A DNA stretch of 27,958 bases. It comes from Muribaculaceae bacterium. Its GTDB lineage: Bacteria; Bacteroidota; Bacteroidia; Bacteroidales; Muribaculaceae. Position numbers and translations under genes: made by a program. Positions 15,059-24,033 of the stretch are shown one piece after another. The notes under the pieces were generated by a model. It did not search any database, was not told where the DNA came from, and saw only the letters and a program-made list of their open reading frames with translations. Location: NCBI GenBank assembly GCA_009775355.1, contig VSPN01000007.1, forward strand, positions 37,230 through 65,187, given 5' to 3'. Numbering within the stretch: position 1 is the first letter of the stretch; every line of letters begins with the position of its first letter.

Positions 15059-15769
15059 ATGAAGAATGATTTCAGGAACTTTGCCGTCAATCATCTCGGC
15101 ATGAGTTCGAACACACTCGATTCATACGCCCGGGCAGTCGACAGGGCAGGCGGCGTGTCCGCACCCGTGGCCGACTATATGAATCCCTATATCCTCGAAG
15201 AGCGCCAGCTCAATGTGACGCAGATGGATGTCTTCTCGCGTCTGATGATGGACCGCATCATTTTCCTCGGCACACAGGTGTCCGACCAGAGCGCCAATAT
15301 CATTCAGGCCCAGTTGCTTTATCTTGATTCCGTTGATCCCGACAAGGATATCAGCCTCTATATAAATTCTCCCGGAGGTTCTGTGTACGCCGGACTCGGA
15401 ATATACGACACAATGCAATATATCAACTCCGATGTGTCAACCATCTGCACCGGCATGGCGGCCTCTATGGCTGCGGTCCTTCTTGTGGCCGGAGAAAGTG
15501 GCAAGCGCTTCGCGCTGCCACATTCACGAGTGATGATCCATCAGCCCATGGGCGGTATCCAGGGTCAGGCGTCTGATATCGAGATCACTGCCCGCGAGAT
15601 TCTGAAACTCAAATCGGAACTCTACAATATCATATCGAATCATTCAGGACAGCCGTTCGACAAAGTCGAGGCAGACTCCGACCGCGATTACTGGATGACT
15701 GCCGCCGAGGCAAAGGAATATGGTATGATTGACAAAGTGCTTGTAAATCCCCGCAAGGAGGAGAACTGA
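15059..15769 (+). CDS. clpP: ATP-dependent Clp protease proteolytic subunit
   Basis: A serine protease of about 236 residues that assembles into two stacked rings and degrades proteins fed by ClpX. The catalytic triad is Ser136 in GMAASMAA, His161 in VMIHQP and an Asp near 206 in EADSDRDYW. The oligomer core YINSPGGSVYAGLGIYDTMQ-like segment (about 101-120) is intact. I choose the ATG at 15059 because homology with Bacteroidales ClpP begins at MKNDF; an in-frame ATG at 15047 and a TTG at 15026 would add 4 and 11 residues. The N-terminal segment of about 40 residues before the conserved NPYILEERQ may be a propeptide. The stop is followed after one base by clpX. Confidence 0.95.
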   Translation: MKNDFRNFAVNHLGMSSNTLDSYARAVDRAGGVSAPVADYMNPYILEERQLNVTQMDVFSRLMMDRIIFLGTQVSDQSANIIQAQLLYLDSVDPDKDISLYINSPGGSVYAGLGIYDTMQYINSDVSTICTGMAASMAAVLLVAGESGKRFALPHSRVMIHQPMGGIQGQASDIEITAREILKLKSELYNIISNHSGQPFDKVEADSDRDYWMTAAEAKEYGMIDKVLVNPRKEEN

Positions 15770-15770
15770 A

Positions 15771-17015
15771 ATGGCAAAAAAGACAACCAAAAGATGCGTG
15801 ATGTGCGGTCGTGAGGAGACTGCCGCCAATCCGGTGGTGTCGGTCTATGACCAGCTCACTATCTGTGAGGAGTGCATAGACTTCATCAACCAGATGCGCG
15901 ACTCGGAGAGACTCGACCGCCGCAACGCCGGCAACAAGGACAAAGGGGGCAAAAGCATTCCGACTCCCAAGAAAATTCATGAGTTTCTCGACCAGTATGT
16001 CATCGGCCAGGACGAGGCCAAGAAATACCTGTCGGTGGCTGTCTACAACCACTACAAGCGCATCAACCAGAATGCCGGCGATGATGATGTGGATATAGAG
16101 AAGTCAAACATTATCCTCGTAGGTCCCACAGGCACAGGCAAGACTCTGCTCGCCAAGTCGATCGCGCGGCTTCTTGATGTACCTTTCACCATAGTGGACG
16201 CTACGGTGCTTACCGAAGCCGGATATGTCGGCGAGGATATAGAGTCTCTTCTGACGCGGCTTCTGCAGGCGTGTGACTACGATGTGGAGCGCGCTGAGCG
16301 CGGCATTGTGTTTATCGACGAGATCGACAAGATCGCCCGCAAGAGTGACAATCCCTCCATTACCCGCGATGTCAGCGGCGAGGGTGTGCAGCAGGGCCTG
16401 CTTAAACTTCTTGAGGGAAGCACAGTGCTCGTACCGCCCAACGGTGGCCGCAAGCATCCGGAGCAGAAGATGATCGCCGTCAACACGAAGAACATACTTT
16501 TCATCTGCGGAGGCGCGTTCGACGGCATAGAACGCAAGATCGCCTCGCGTCTCAACACTCATATGGTAGGATACGGACATGATGAGAAGTCGCGCAAACG
16601 TCAGCGCGAGAACCTGATGCGCTATGTGCTCCCGCAGGATCTCAAGTCATTCGGACTGATTCCGGAAATTATCGGGCGTCTTCCGATTCTGACCAGTCTT
16701 GATCCCCTAGACCGCGACGCACTGCGCCGGATTCTCACCGAACCGAAAAACGCCATTACCAGGCAATACAGTAAAATGCTTGAACTTGACGGCGTGACGC
16801 TCGAGTTTGCCGACGAGGCTCTTGATCTGATAGTTGACAAGGCGATAGAGTACAAGCTCGGTGCCCGCGGTCTGAGATCCATAGTTGAGACCGTAATGGT
16901 CGATGCCATGTACGAGGCACCGTCGTCAGACAGCAAGAAACTTGTCATCGATGCCGACTACGTCCGCTCGCAGTTGGAAAAAGCTCATTTTGAAAAGACT
17001 AAGATCTCAGAGTGA
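15771..17015 (+). CDS. clpX: ATP-dependent Clp protease ATP-binding subunit ClpX
   Basis: A 414-residue AAA+ unfoldase that recognises tagged or adaptor-delivered proteins and feeds them to ClpP. The N-terminal zinc-binding domain has four cysteines at 9, 12, 32 and 35. Walker A GPTGTGKT is at 118-125, pore loop GYVG at 151-154, Walker B IVFIDEID at 179-186, the RKH loop at 227-229 and sensor 2 GARGLRSI near 375. The ClpP-docking loop, IGF in the E. coli protein, reads VGY here (266-268). One base separates it from the clpP stop, so the pair is coupled. Length and domain order are normal. Confidence 0.97.
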   Translation: MAKKTTKRCVMCGREETAANPVVSVYDQLTICEECIDFINQMRDSERLDRRNAGNKDKGGKSIPTPKKIHEFLDQYVIGQDEAKKYLSVAVYNHYKRINQNAGDDDVDIEKSNIILVGPTGTGKTLLAKSIARLLDVPFTIVDATVLTEAGYVGEDIESLLTRLLQACDYDVERAERGIVFIDEIDKIARKSDNPSITRDVSGEGVQQGLLKLLEGSTVLVPPNGGRKHPEQKMIAVNTKNILFICGGAFDGIERKIASRLNTHMVGYGHDEKSRKRQRENLMRYVLPQDLKSFGLIPEIIGRLPILTSLDPLDRDALRRILTEPKNAITRQYSKMLELDGVTLEFADEALDLIVDKAIEYKLGARGLRSIVETVMVDAMYEAPSSDSKKLVIDADYVRSQLEKAHFEKTKISE

Positions 17016-17078
17016 TTGACGGCAGTCCGGCAGTAGAGTGTAAGCTGACGGCCAATCATCTGTAAAACCTGTCATATG

Positions 17079-17120
17079 CCGCCGCACGTCCTGACGTGCG
17101 GCGGTGTCTTTTTTATTTTC
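17079..17120 (+). terminator. Intrinsic terminator of clpPX
   Basis: CCGCCGCACGT (17079-17089) pairs perfectly with ACGTGCGGCGG (17094-17104) across a 4-base loop, followed by TGTCTTTTTTATTTT. It lies about 65 bases after the clpX stop. Confidence 0.9.
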
Positions 17121-17175
17121 GCCATGAGTCAGGTTTGTGGTCAAAATGAAAAATGATAAAAAGATGGTTATTTTC

Positions 17176-17206
17176 TTGCATTTTTCATTAAAATAATTTA
17201 ATTTTG
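17176..17206 (+). promoter_or_regulatory. Promoter of recQ
   Basis: TTG at 17176-17178 and TAATTTTG at 17199-17206 are 20 bases apart in a very AT-rich stretch. Downstream in the leader, TGAAGTC (17223-17229) and GACTTCA (17244-17250) form a 7-base inverted repeat that might be a small hairpin or an operator. Confidence 0.7.
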
Positions 17207-17282
17207 TTATAAACCGACATAATGAAGTCCTTTGACTTTAAATGACTTCAATTTATTAATATTCTCCCCAAACCTCACTCCG

Positions 17283-19463
17283 ATGTCTAATACCGGTAAA
17301 ATACTCGAAGCGTTAAAGATGCACTTCGGCTTCGATACATTCAAAGGAAACCAGCAGAAGATCATAGAAACGCTTCTGGGTGGACGCGATGTTTTCGTGC
17401 TGATGCCGACCGGTGGCGGCAAGTCGCTCTGTTATCAGTTGCCGGCTCTTATGTCGGAGGGTACGGCGATTGTCATATCTCCGCTCATAGCACTTATGAA
17501 GAATCAGGTTGACGCCATCAGAAGCTTCGAGGCTGAGGAACATGTGGCTCATTTCCTTAATTCCTCGTTATCAAGATCGGCGGCTACGCAAGTGCGAAAG
17601 GATGTTCGCGAAGGAAGGACAAAGTTGCTGTATGTCGCGCCTGAATCGCTTGCCAAAGGGGAGATGGTCGAATTTCTTAAATCAATAAAGATATCTTTTT
17701 TTGCTGTTGACGAGGCTCATTGCATATCTGAATGGGGACATGATTTCAGGCCCGAGTACCGCAAGATCAGACCTCTGATATCTATGATAGGGGAGTTTCC
17801 CGTTATAGCCCTGACCGCGACCGCCACACCCAAGGTCCAGCATGACATTCAGAAAAATCTCGGGATACTCGACGCATCTGTTTTCAGATCGAGTTTCAAC
17901 CGGCCGAATCTTTACTACGAGGTGCGTCCCAAGACAAAAGATGTGGACCGCGACATAATCCGGTTCATCAAGAGCAATCCGGGTCGCTCGGGCATTGTCT
18001 ATTGTCTAAGCCGGCGCAAGGTCGAGGAGCTTGCCGAGACACTGCGCATAAACGGCATACAGGCATTGCCGTATCATGCAGGAATGGACGGAGCGACCAG
18101 ATCGGCCAACCAAGACGCTTTTCTCAATGAAGATATCGATGTCATAGTCGCCACGATAGCTTTCGGCATGGGCATCGATAAACCCGATGTGAGATACGTG
18201 CTGCATTACGACATTCCGAAAAGTCTCGAAGGATACTATCAGGAGACAGGGCGTGCCGGACGCGACGGAGGCGAGGGCAGGTGCATAACGTTCTATACTC
18301 GCAAGGATCTTCAGAAGCTCGAGAAACTGATACAGTCAAAATCAGTATCAGAGCAGGAGATCAGCCGGCAGTTGCTTGTGGAGGCGGCTGACTATGCGGA
18401 GTCTTCAGTGTGCCGGCGTAAGATCCTTATGCACTATTTCGGCGAGGCCTACGACCAGGAGAACTGCTGTAACTGCGACAACTGCCTGAATCCGCGACGA
18501 CGCATAGAAGCCGCCGAGGAGGCTCAGACCGTAATAGAGATGGTTGATGCTGTCGGAGAGCGTTTCAGAATCGAGTATGTCGTCAATATGCTGATCGGCA
18601 GGGCCACGGACGAGATCAGAGGCAACGGTCACGACCAGTTGGAGTTGTTCGGAGCTCTGAAGTCTATGGATGAGAAACTTGTAGGCATGCTCGTGCGCCA
18701 GTCCGTCATAGCCGGCTTCCTTGAGAAGGATCTTGACAATTACGGAATACTCAAGGTCACACTGGGCGGATATGAGTTCCATGAGAATCCTGTGCCGTTT
18801 TTCGTAGTCGAGGATGTCGATTATTCAGACACAGTCTCTGCGGAGTCTCAGTCTTGTTACGCGGTCGGCGCGCTTGATCAGGAACTGTATTCCATACTCA
18901 AGGGGCTGCGTCGCGATGTGTCCAGGCGGGTCGGAGTTCCTCCATATCTTGTCTTTCTTGACGCGTCGCTTGAAGCTATGGCCACAATGTATCCGGTCAC
19001 AGGAGATGAATTGCTGACAGTGCCTGGCGTGGGTGCGGGAAAGGCATCCAGATACGGAAAGGAATTCATAGAGGTCATTGCCCGCTATGTCGAAGAGAAC
19101 GAGATCGAGCGTCCGGCCGACATGCGCGTCAAATTCATGGCCAGCCGAAGTAATCGTAAAATATCGATAATCCAAGCCATTGACCGCAAGATAGATCTTG
19201 ACCAGCTATGCGAGGAGATGGGCATGGAGTTTAATGAATTTCTCGACGAGCTTGAGGCCATAGTGGAGGCCGGCACCAGGATTGACATAGATTATTTCAT
19301 CGAGGATATGTTTGATGAGGACCAGGTGCAGGATATGACCGCGTATTTTATGGAAAGCGAAGACGGAGATATCGAGACCGCCATTCAGGAACTCGGTAAT
19401 GAATATGACGAGGATGACATACGCCTGATGCGTGTCAAGTTTATCTCTGATGTCGGAAACTGA
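17283..19463 (+). CDS. recQ: ATP-dependent DNA helicase RecQ
   Basis: A 726-residue superfamily 2 helicase that unwinds DNA 3' to 5' in recombination and fork repair. Walker A TGGGKS is at 43-48, DEAH at 143-146 followed by the aromatic-rich loop ISEWGHDFRPEY, and motif VI QETGRAGRDG at 320-329. The zinc site uses C377 and the CCNCDNC cluster at 395-401, followed by the RQC winged helix (about 410-515). An HRDC domain spans about 530-608 (TVPGVGAGKASRYG). A further acidic tail of about 115 residues extends past it. The ATG at 17283 matches the family start; a TTG at 17232 would add 17 unrelated residues. The terminator before it and its own promoter make it a separate transcription unit. Confidence 0.95.
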   Translation: MSNTGKILEALKMHFGFDTFKGNQQKIIETLLGGRDVFVLMPTGGGKSLCYQLPALMSEGTAIVISPLIALMKNQVDAIRSFEAEEHVAHFLNSSLSRSAATQVRKDVREGRTKLLYVAPESLAKGEMVEFLKSIKISFFAVDEAHCISEWGHDFRPEYRKIRPLISMIGEFPVIALTATATPKVQHDIQKNLGILDASVFRSSFNRPNLYYEVRPKTKDVDRDIIRFIKSNPGRSGIVYCLSRRKVEELAETLRINGIQALPYHAGMDGATRSANQDAFLNEDIDVIVATIAFGMGIDKPDVRYVLHYDIPKSLEGYYQETGRAGRDGGEGRCITFYTRKDLQKLEKLIQSKSVSEQEISRQLLVEAADYAESSVCRRKILMHYFGEAYDQENCCNCDNCLNPRRRIEAAEEAQTVIEMVDAVGERFRIEYVVNMLIGRATDEIRGNGHDQLELFGALKSMDEKLVGMLVRQSVIAGFLEKDLDNYGILKVTLGGYEFHENPVPFFVVEDVDYSDTVSAESQSCYAVGALDQELYSILKGLRRDVSRRVGVPPYLVFLDASLEAMATMYPVTGDELLTVPGVGAGKASRYGKEFIEVIARYVEENEIERPADMRVKFMASRSNRKISIIQAIDRKIDLDQLCEEMGMEFNEFLDELEAIVEAGTRIDIDYFIEDMFDEDQVQDMTAYFMESEDGDIETAIQELGNEYDEDDIRLMRVKFISDVGN

Positions 19464-19582
19464 TTGTGACGGTTCACGCAATCTACAATTATTAACTACA
19501 ATTTTTTCGGTCCGTATTCGTTTACAGAATTGAGAAAGGCCGGCAGACGGTCACAGACAAAAACTATATCCGTAAAACAGGA

Positions 19583-21523
19583 ATGAAAAAATCAGTAGCA
19601 GCCGGACTCGGAGCATGCGCGGTGGCATTGGCTTTTGCCGCCAAGGATCCGGTGATTATGACAGTCAACGGGGTTGATGTGCCCAGATCCGAATTTGAAT
19701 ACCTTTATAACAAAAACAGCCAGCAGCAGATAAATCCTCAGACACTCGACGAGTATGTGGAGATGTTCAAGCTGTACAAGATGAAGGTGGCCGATGCGAA
19801 GGCCGAGGGAATAGACACTACTGCGGCGTTTCTCAAGGAGACTGCCCAATACCGCCATGATCTCGCCGCTCCCTACCTGACGGATTCCGTCTATATCAAT
19901 CAACTTGTAAAAGAGGCATACGACCGTTCGCTCGAAGAGGTCGAGGCTTATCATATAATGCTGTTCAAGACTCGCGACGCGGCTGTCAACGCATCATTGC
20001 GCCAGAGGGCCGATAGTCTCAGGGATGTGCTCCGTGGAGGAGGCGATTTTGCGGATCTTGCAGTCAGGTACTCGCAGGATCGCGGCAGCAAGAACCGTGG
20101 CGGCTGGATGGGATGGATTGTCGCCGGTGCTTATCCTGCGGCGTTCGAACTTGAGGCATACAGTCTGCCCGAGGGCGCTATCTCGGATGTGGTTGAGTCG
20201 CCGGTGGGCTATCACATACTTAAAGGCGGAAAGCACCGCAAGGCCCGCGGCAAGGTTCAGGTATCGCATATCCTCAAACTCACCCAGGGAAAGGATGATG
20301 CCGGCATGGCTCAGGCAAAAAAAGAGATAGACAGCCTGTACAATGTGGTAAAATCTGCGCCCGAGACATTCAATGCCGTGGCTTCTGCAAATTCAGAAGA
20401 CCGTGGTTCGGCGCGTCAGGGTGGTATGCTGCCGTGGTTCGGCGCCGGAGAGATGGTGGCGGAGTTTGATTCTGTCGCGTTCTCGCTTGCTGACGGAGAG
20501 ATAAGCGAGCCGGTGAAGACCACATACGGTTATCATATCATCCGTCGCTACGACTCGCAGGAAGTTCCCTCTCTTGAGAAGATGAAGCCTCAGGCCATAG
20601 CCAGGATTACCAATCCGCAGGATCCCAGATTTAAGCTCGTTCGTGACCGTCAGACCGCTGCGTTTGCGAAGAAGCACAAAGGGTCGCTCAACGCAAAGAC
20701 TGTCGCGGCGCTCCGTGCCGATGTCGAACGTCAGGGTCTTGATTCGCTGCTTTTTGCAAAATGGACTGTCGCTCCTTCGGGCGACTTGCCTGTTGCTTCT
20801 ATAGACGGAAAGGCACGGAAGGTGTCGGATTTCATGTCAGCCATAAGCTATCTGCGTGTGCCCGCGTCGGCAAACGCTGTCGAGGCCTTTGATGACAATC
20901 TCGATACCTATTACAACAGCCTTCTTGTCGACGCCGAGGAACTCTCGCTTGAGCAGTCAGAGCCTGATTATCGCAACCTTCTCAAGGAATACATAGATGG
21001 AAGCCTGCTTTATGAAGTCAGTGTGCGTAAAGTCTGGGACAAGGCGGCAAAGGATACCGAAGGCCTCAGAAGTTTCTTCGAGCGCAACAGAGATAATTAC
21101 AAATGGACAGAGCCTCATGCCAAGGGATTCCTCGTTCAGGCCTCAAATGACTCTGTTGCCGGCTTGATTCGTGAACGCGCTGCCCAGCTCGCGCCAGACA
21201 CTCTTGTGCAGACGCTCCGCAGAGAGTTCAAAGGCAATATTGCGGTCGACAAGGTACTCGTGTCGAAAGGCACAAACGCGATGGTCGACAACATCATGTT
21301 TGGCGCGCCTCAGGTGCAGCCATCCAATGTGAAATATAAGGTATATTTTATGATCAATCCCCGTGTCTTGATGGAACCGGAGGAGGTCAATGATGTAAAA
21401 GGCCTTGTTACAAGCGACTATCAGAATGAATTCCAGGCCGAATGGGAAAATGAGCTGCGTCGCAAGTATCCTGTCTCTGTCAATGAAAAGGTACTCAGAC
21501 AGGTACGCAGAACCGGCAGGTAA
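19583..21523 (+). CDS. Periplasmic foldase with two parvulin (PpiC) domains
   Basis: A 646-residue exported protein with a signal peptide at about 1-20 (cut near AFAA) and no lipobox. After a SurA/PpiD-like N-terminal helical segment come two parvulin-type peptidyl-prolyl isomerase domains, at about 120-215 and 225-332. Each has the family pattern Gly-Gly-x(2-3)-Gly/Trp and ends in GYHI (VGYHILKGG and YGYHIIRRY). The remaining C-terminal half of about 310 residues is helical and charged and not obviously a known domain. Parvulin foldases help outer-membrane proteins cross the periplasm. The gap to recQ is 119 bases and holds no clear promoter. A strong terminator follows, so it may be a single-gene unit or read through from recQ. 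Confidence 0.88.
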   Translation: MKKSVAAGLGACAVALAFAAKDPVIMTVNGVDVPRSEFEYLYNKNSQQQINPQTLDEYVEMFKLYKMKVADAKAEGIDTTAAFLKETAQYRHDLAAPYLTDSVYINQLVKEAYDRSLEEVEAYHIMLFKTRDAAVNASLRQRADSLRDVLRGGGDFADLAVRYSQDRGSKNRGGWMGWIVAGAYPAAFELEAYSLPEGAISDVVESPVGYHILKGGKHRKARGKVQVSHILKLTQGKDDAGMAQAKKEIDSLYNVVKSAPETFNAVASANSEDRGSARQGGMLPWFGAGEMVAEFDSVAFSLADGEISEPVKTTYGYHIIRRYDSQEVPSLEKMKPQAIARITNPQDPRFKLVRDRQTAAFAKKHKGSLNAKTVAALRADVERQGLDSLLFAKWTVAPSGDLPVASIDGKARKVSDFMSAISYLRVPASANAVEAFDDNLDTYYNSLLVDAEELSLEQSEPDYRNLLKEYIDGSLLYEVSVRKVWDKAAKDTEGLRSFFERNRDNYKWTEPHAKGFLVQASNDSVAGLIRERAAQLAPDTLVQTLRREFKGNIAVDKVLVSKGTNAMVDNIMFGAPQVQPSNVKYKVYFMINPRVLMEPEEVNDVKGLVTSDYQNEFQAEWENELRRKYPVSVNEKVLRQVRRTGR

Positions 21524-21546
21524 ACCTGATGCGAAACATAAGATAC

Positions 21547-21580
21547 GGCGACACCTCATCCTGGTGTCGCCATTTTTTTG
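21547..21580 (+). terminator. Intrinsic terminator after the double-parvulin gene
   Basis: GGCGACACC (21547-21555) pairs perfectly with GGTGTCGCC (21563-21571) across a 7-base loop, followed by ATTTTTTTG. It separates this gene from the following lipoprotein-surA-ostA group. Confidence 0.9.
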
Positions 21581-21689
21581 AAGGTATATGCGTCAGGAGA
21601 AGCCTGCTGTCCGGTCTCACGCGCGTGCTGCTAATTTCTTTGCTGTGATTTTTTTATATTGAGATACTCTGAATTAGAAGAAAAATGAC

Positions 21690-21697
21690 TATTTTTG
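21690..21697 (+). promoter_or_regulatory. -7 box very close to the lipoprotein start
   Basis: TATTTTTG matches TAnnTTTG, with a weak -33 (TCTG about 18 bases upstream). It ends only 7 bases before the ATG at 21705 and 16 before the ATG at 21714, so the transcript would be nearly leaderless. This favours 21714 as the start. Confidence 0.5.
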
Positions 21698-21713
21698 TAG
21701 TTGGATGTGTTCA

Positions 21714-22619
21714 ATGCGTTATATAGCGGCACTTCTTGCCGCGTGGTTGGTTGTTCCTGTTGTCTCATGCGGGTCGCAACCTGCTGACATGCAGCAGTCG
21801 GACGACGTGCTCGTGTCTGTGGGTGACTCCGCGCTTACGGTGGCCGAGGTGTTGCGCAGAATGCCGGCAGGTCTAAGCCCGGCCGACAGCGCGAACATGT
21901 TTGAGAGAATTGTCGGCCACTGGGTCCGCGATCTGGTTCTTCTTGATGTGGCTGAGAAGAACATCCCCGATCCAGACAGGATAGAGAGGATGGTCGAGGC
22001 ATACCGAAACGGGCTGATAGTTGACCAGTATCTCTCGACCGTGTCGGAACATGCCGTCGATGATGTTTCCGAGAAAAGGATCAAGGAGTATTTTGATTCA
22101 CATCGCGGCATGCTCGTGCTTGAACAGCCACTTGTGAGAGGAGTGTTTGTCAAGGTCGCTGAAAATGACGAGACGCTTGATAATCTGCGCCGTTGGATGT
22201 CGCGTCTTTCAGACGAAGATGTCGACAATATCGAGAAATATGGCCTGAGGCAGGCTTCACGTTATGAGTATTTTCGCGACGAGTGGCATGAATGGAATGT
22301 TATTGCCGAGCAGATACCATACCGTTTTTTCGACGCTGACGCTTTTGTAAGCTCGTCAGCAGATTTCGAGACTTCAGCCGACGGCTCGGTCTATCTGTTA
22401 CACATTTCGGACTACATCACGAGCGGCAACGAGATGCCCTATGAGTTTGCCCGGCTTAAGATCCGCGAGATATTGCGTGCCGCGGATGTGGCTTCGCACC
22501 GCGACAGACTGATGGATGACATATACAGAGACCGTATCAGATCCGGTGAACTTCGGCCCGGGCTATACGATCCTGTCACAAGAACGATGAAGGTTTCAGC
22601 CGAGAAATCCAGAAATTAA
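21714..22619 (+). CDS. SurA/parvulin-like lipoprotein without recognisable isomerase motifs
   Basis: A 301-residue protein starting MRYIAALLAAWLVV, with a lipoprotein signal ending in VVSC (Cys about 19-20), so it is probably anchored to a membrane. An ATG at 21705 would add three residues. The N-terminal half resembles the helical SurA/PpiD chaperone segment: VLVSVGDSALTVAEVLRRMP, then long helices. The region at about 135-260 sits where a parvulin domain would be and keeps some strand pattern (PLVRGVFVKV, SVYLLHISDYI), but I find neither the Gly-Gly nor the GYHI motif of its two paralogs. It may act as a chaperone rather than an isomerase. SurA starts 17 bases downstream, and co-transcription is likely. 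Confidence 0.75.
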   Translation: MRYIAALLAAWLVVPVVSCGSQPADMQQSDDVLVSVGDSALTVAEVLRRMPAGLSPADSANMFERIVGHWVRDLVLLDVAEKNIPDPDRIERMVEAYRNGLIVDQYLSTVSEHAVDDVSEKRIKEYFDSHRGMLVLEQPLVRGVFVKVAENDETLDNLRRWMSRLSDEDVDNIEKYGLRQASRYEYFRDEWHEWNVIAEQIPYRFFDADAFVSSSADFETSADGSVYLLHISDYITSGNEMPYEFARLKIREILRAADVASHRDRLMDDIYRDRIRSGELRPGLYDPVTRTMKVSAEKSRN

Positions 22620-22636
22620 CAAAAACTGAAATAGAA

Positions 22637-24001
22637 GTGAAAATACGAAATCTGATACTGCCGGCGGCTGTCATGGCCGCCATCTGTGCCATCGCCGCAC
22701 CAATAAAGAAAAATGTTGTCGACGAAGTGGCCTGGGTAGTGGGAGACGAACCGATCTATCGCTCGGACATTGAGGAGCAGTATATGCAGGCGCGTCAGGA
22801 AGGCGCGACGATCGGAGGAGATCCGTATTGTGTGATTCCTGAGCGCATAGCTGTAGAAAAACTGTTTCTTCATCAGGCGAAGCTCGACACAATTGTAGCT
22901 CCGGAGGCTCAGGTGGCTGCAGGAGTCGACAAGCGGCTTAATTACTTTATCGCCAATCTCGGATCAAAAGAGAAAGTGGAAGAATATTTCCGAAAACCGC
23001 TCCCTGCGCTCAGAGAGCAGCTTATGGACATGATGCGCAACGGATATGTGGTCGAGCAGGTTCAGTCAAGCCTGACCAAAGATGTCAAGGCTACGCCCAA
23101 TGATGTGCGGAAATATTTTTCCGCCCTCCCGTCTGACAGCGTGCCTTATGTGCCTATGCAGGTCGAGGCTCAGGTAATTATGATCAATCCGCGCATACCC
23201 GAGCAGGAGATCGAGGACGTCAAGGCCCGTCTGCGTGATTATGCAGACCGGGTGAACAGAGGTGAGATGCCTTTCTCGACACTCGCCATCATGTACAGTG
23301 AGGACGGCTCGGCGATGCAGGGCGGTGAACTTGGTTTTCACGGTCGGGCCGACTGGGTGCCGGAGTTCTCGCAGGTTGCGTTCAATCTCAGCGATCCAAA
23401 CCGTGTGTCGCGTATCGTCGAGACAGAATACGGCTATCATATCATACAGCTTATCGAGAAGAGGGGAGAACAGGTCAATGTGCGTCATATACTTCTGACT
23501 CCGAAGGTCAATAACAAGGATCTCGCCGACGGTGTGGTGAAGCTTGACTCTCTCAGAAAGGAAATTGTGGCCGGAAAGATTCCTTTCAACGAGGCGGCTC
23601 AGTGGGTGTCGCAGGATAAGGACACGAAGAACAACAACGGTGTCATGATGAATCAGAAAACCGGTTCGAGCCGGTTTGAGATGCAGGATCTTCCGCCTGA
23701 AATAGCGCGTCGGGTGGAACTTATGCAGCCAGGCGATATATCGGAGGCCTTTATCATGAAGGATCAGCGTAAAAATCGCGATGTCATCGCCATCGTGCGC
23801 CTCATGGACCGTATACCCGGACACAAGGCGACACTCAGCGATGACTACAATATGATCAAGCAGATGTATGAGCAGAATGCAAAGCAGAAAATCATCAAGG
23901 AGTGGGTGGAGAAAAAAATCGGTGACACCTACACCCGGATCTCCGAGGGATGGGATGCATGCGAGTTCGAATACAGGGGCTGGAACAGCCAGTCGCACTG
24001 A
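22637..24001 (+). CDS. surA: SurA-like periplasmic chaperone/peptidyl-prolyl isomerase
   Basis: A 454-residue exported protein with a GTG start, chosen because the signal peptide (about 1-21, MKIRNLILPAAVMAAICAIAAP) begins exactly there. The SurA N-terminal chaperone domain follows (about 27-165: DEVAWVVGDEPIYRSDIEEQY and the helix pattern typical of SurA_N). One clear parvulin domain spans about 172-275, with GGELGFHGRADWVPEF and YGYHIIQL. A second, weaker one lies at about 280-385. The C-terminal helix returns to the chaperone core. SurA escorts unfolded outer-membrane proteins to the BAM complex. It sits between the lipoprotein paralog and the OstA-like gene with gaps of 17 and 32 bases, so it is likely in one operon with both. 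Confidence 0.9.
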   Translation: MKIRNLILPAAVMAAICAIAAPIKKNVVDEVAWVVGDEPIYRSDIEEQYMQARQEGATIGGDPYCVIPERIAVEKLFLHQAKLDTIVAPEAQVAAGVDKRLNYFIANLGSKEKVEEYFRKPLPALREQLMDMMRNGYVVEQVQSSLTKDVKATPNDVRKYFSALPSDSVPYVPMQVEAQVIMINPRIPEQEIEDVKARLRDYADRVNRGEMPFSTLAIMYSEDGSAMQGGELGFHGRADWVPEFSQVAFNLSDPNRVSRIVETEYGYHIIQLIEKRGEQVNVRHILLTPKVNNKDLADGVVKLDSLRKEIVAGKIPFNEAAQWVSQDKDTKNNNGVMMNQKTGSSRFEMQDLPPEIARRVELMQPGDISEAFIMKDQRKNRDVIAIVRLMDRIPGHKATLSDDYNMIKQMYEQNAKQKIIKEWVEKKIGDTYTRISEGWDACEFEYRGWNSQSH

Positions 24002-24033
24002 TCTCGCGTTTCTGACATATGATATGATCCGGC

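Noticed and set aside
19465..19556. TGTGAC and GTCACA as a distant inverted repeat between recQ and the foldase gene
   Set aside because: Six bases over a spacing of about 80 is expected by chance, and there is no nearby promoter match.
23066..23998. A 310-codon minus-strand open frame antisense to surA
   Set aside because: Composition is His/Leu/Arg-rich and antisense-like; the sense frame is clearly SurA.
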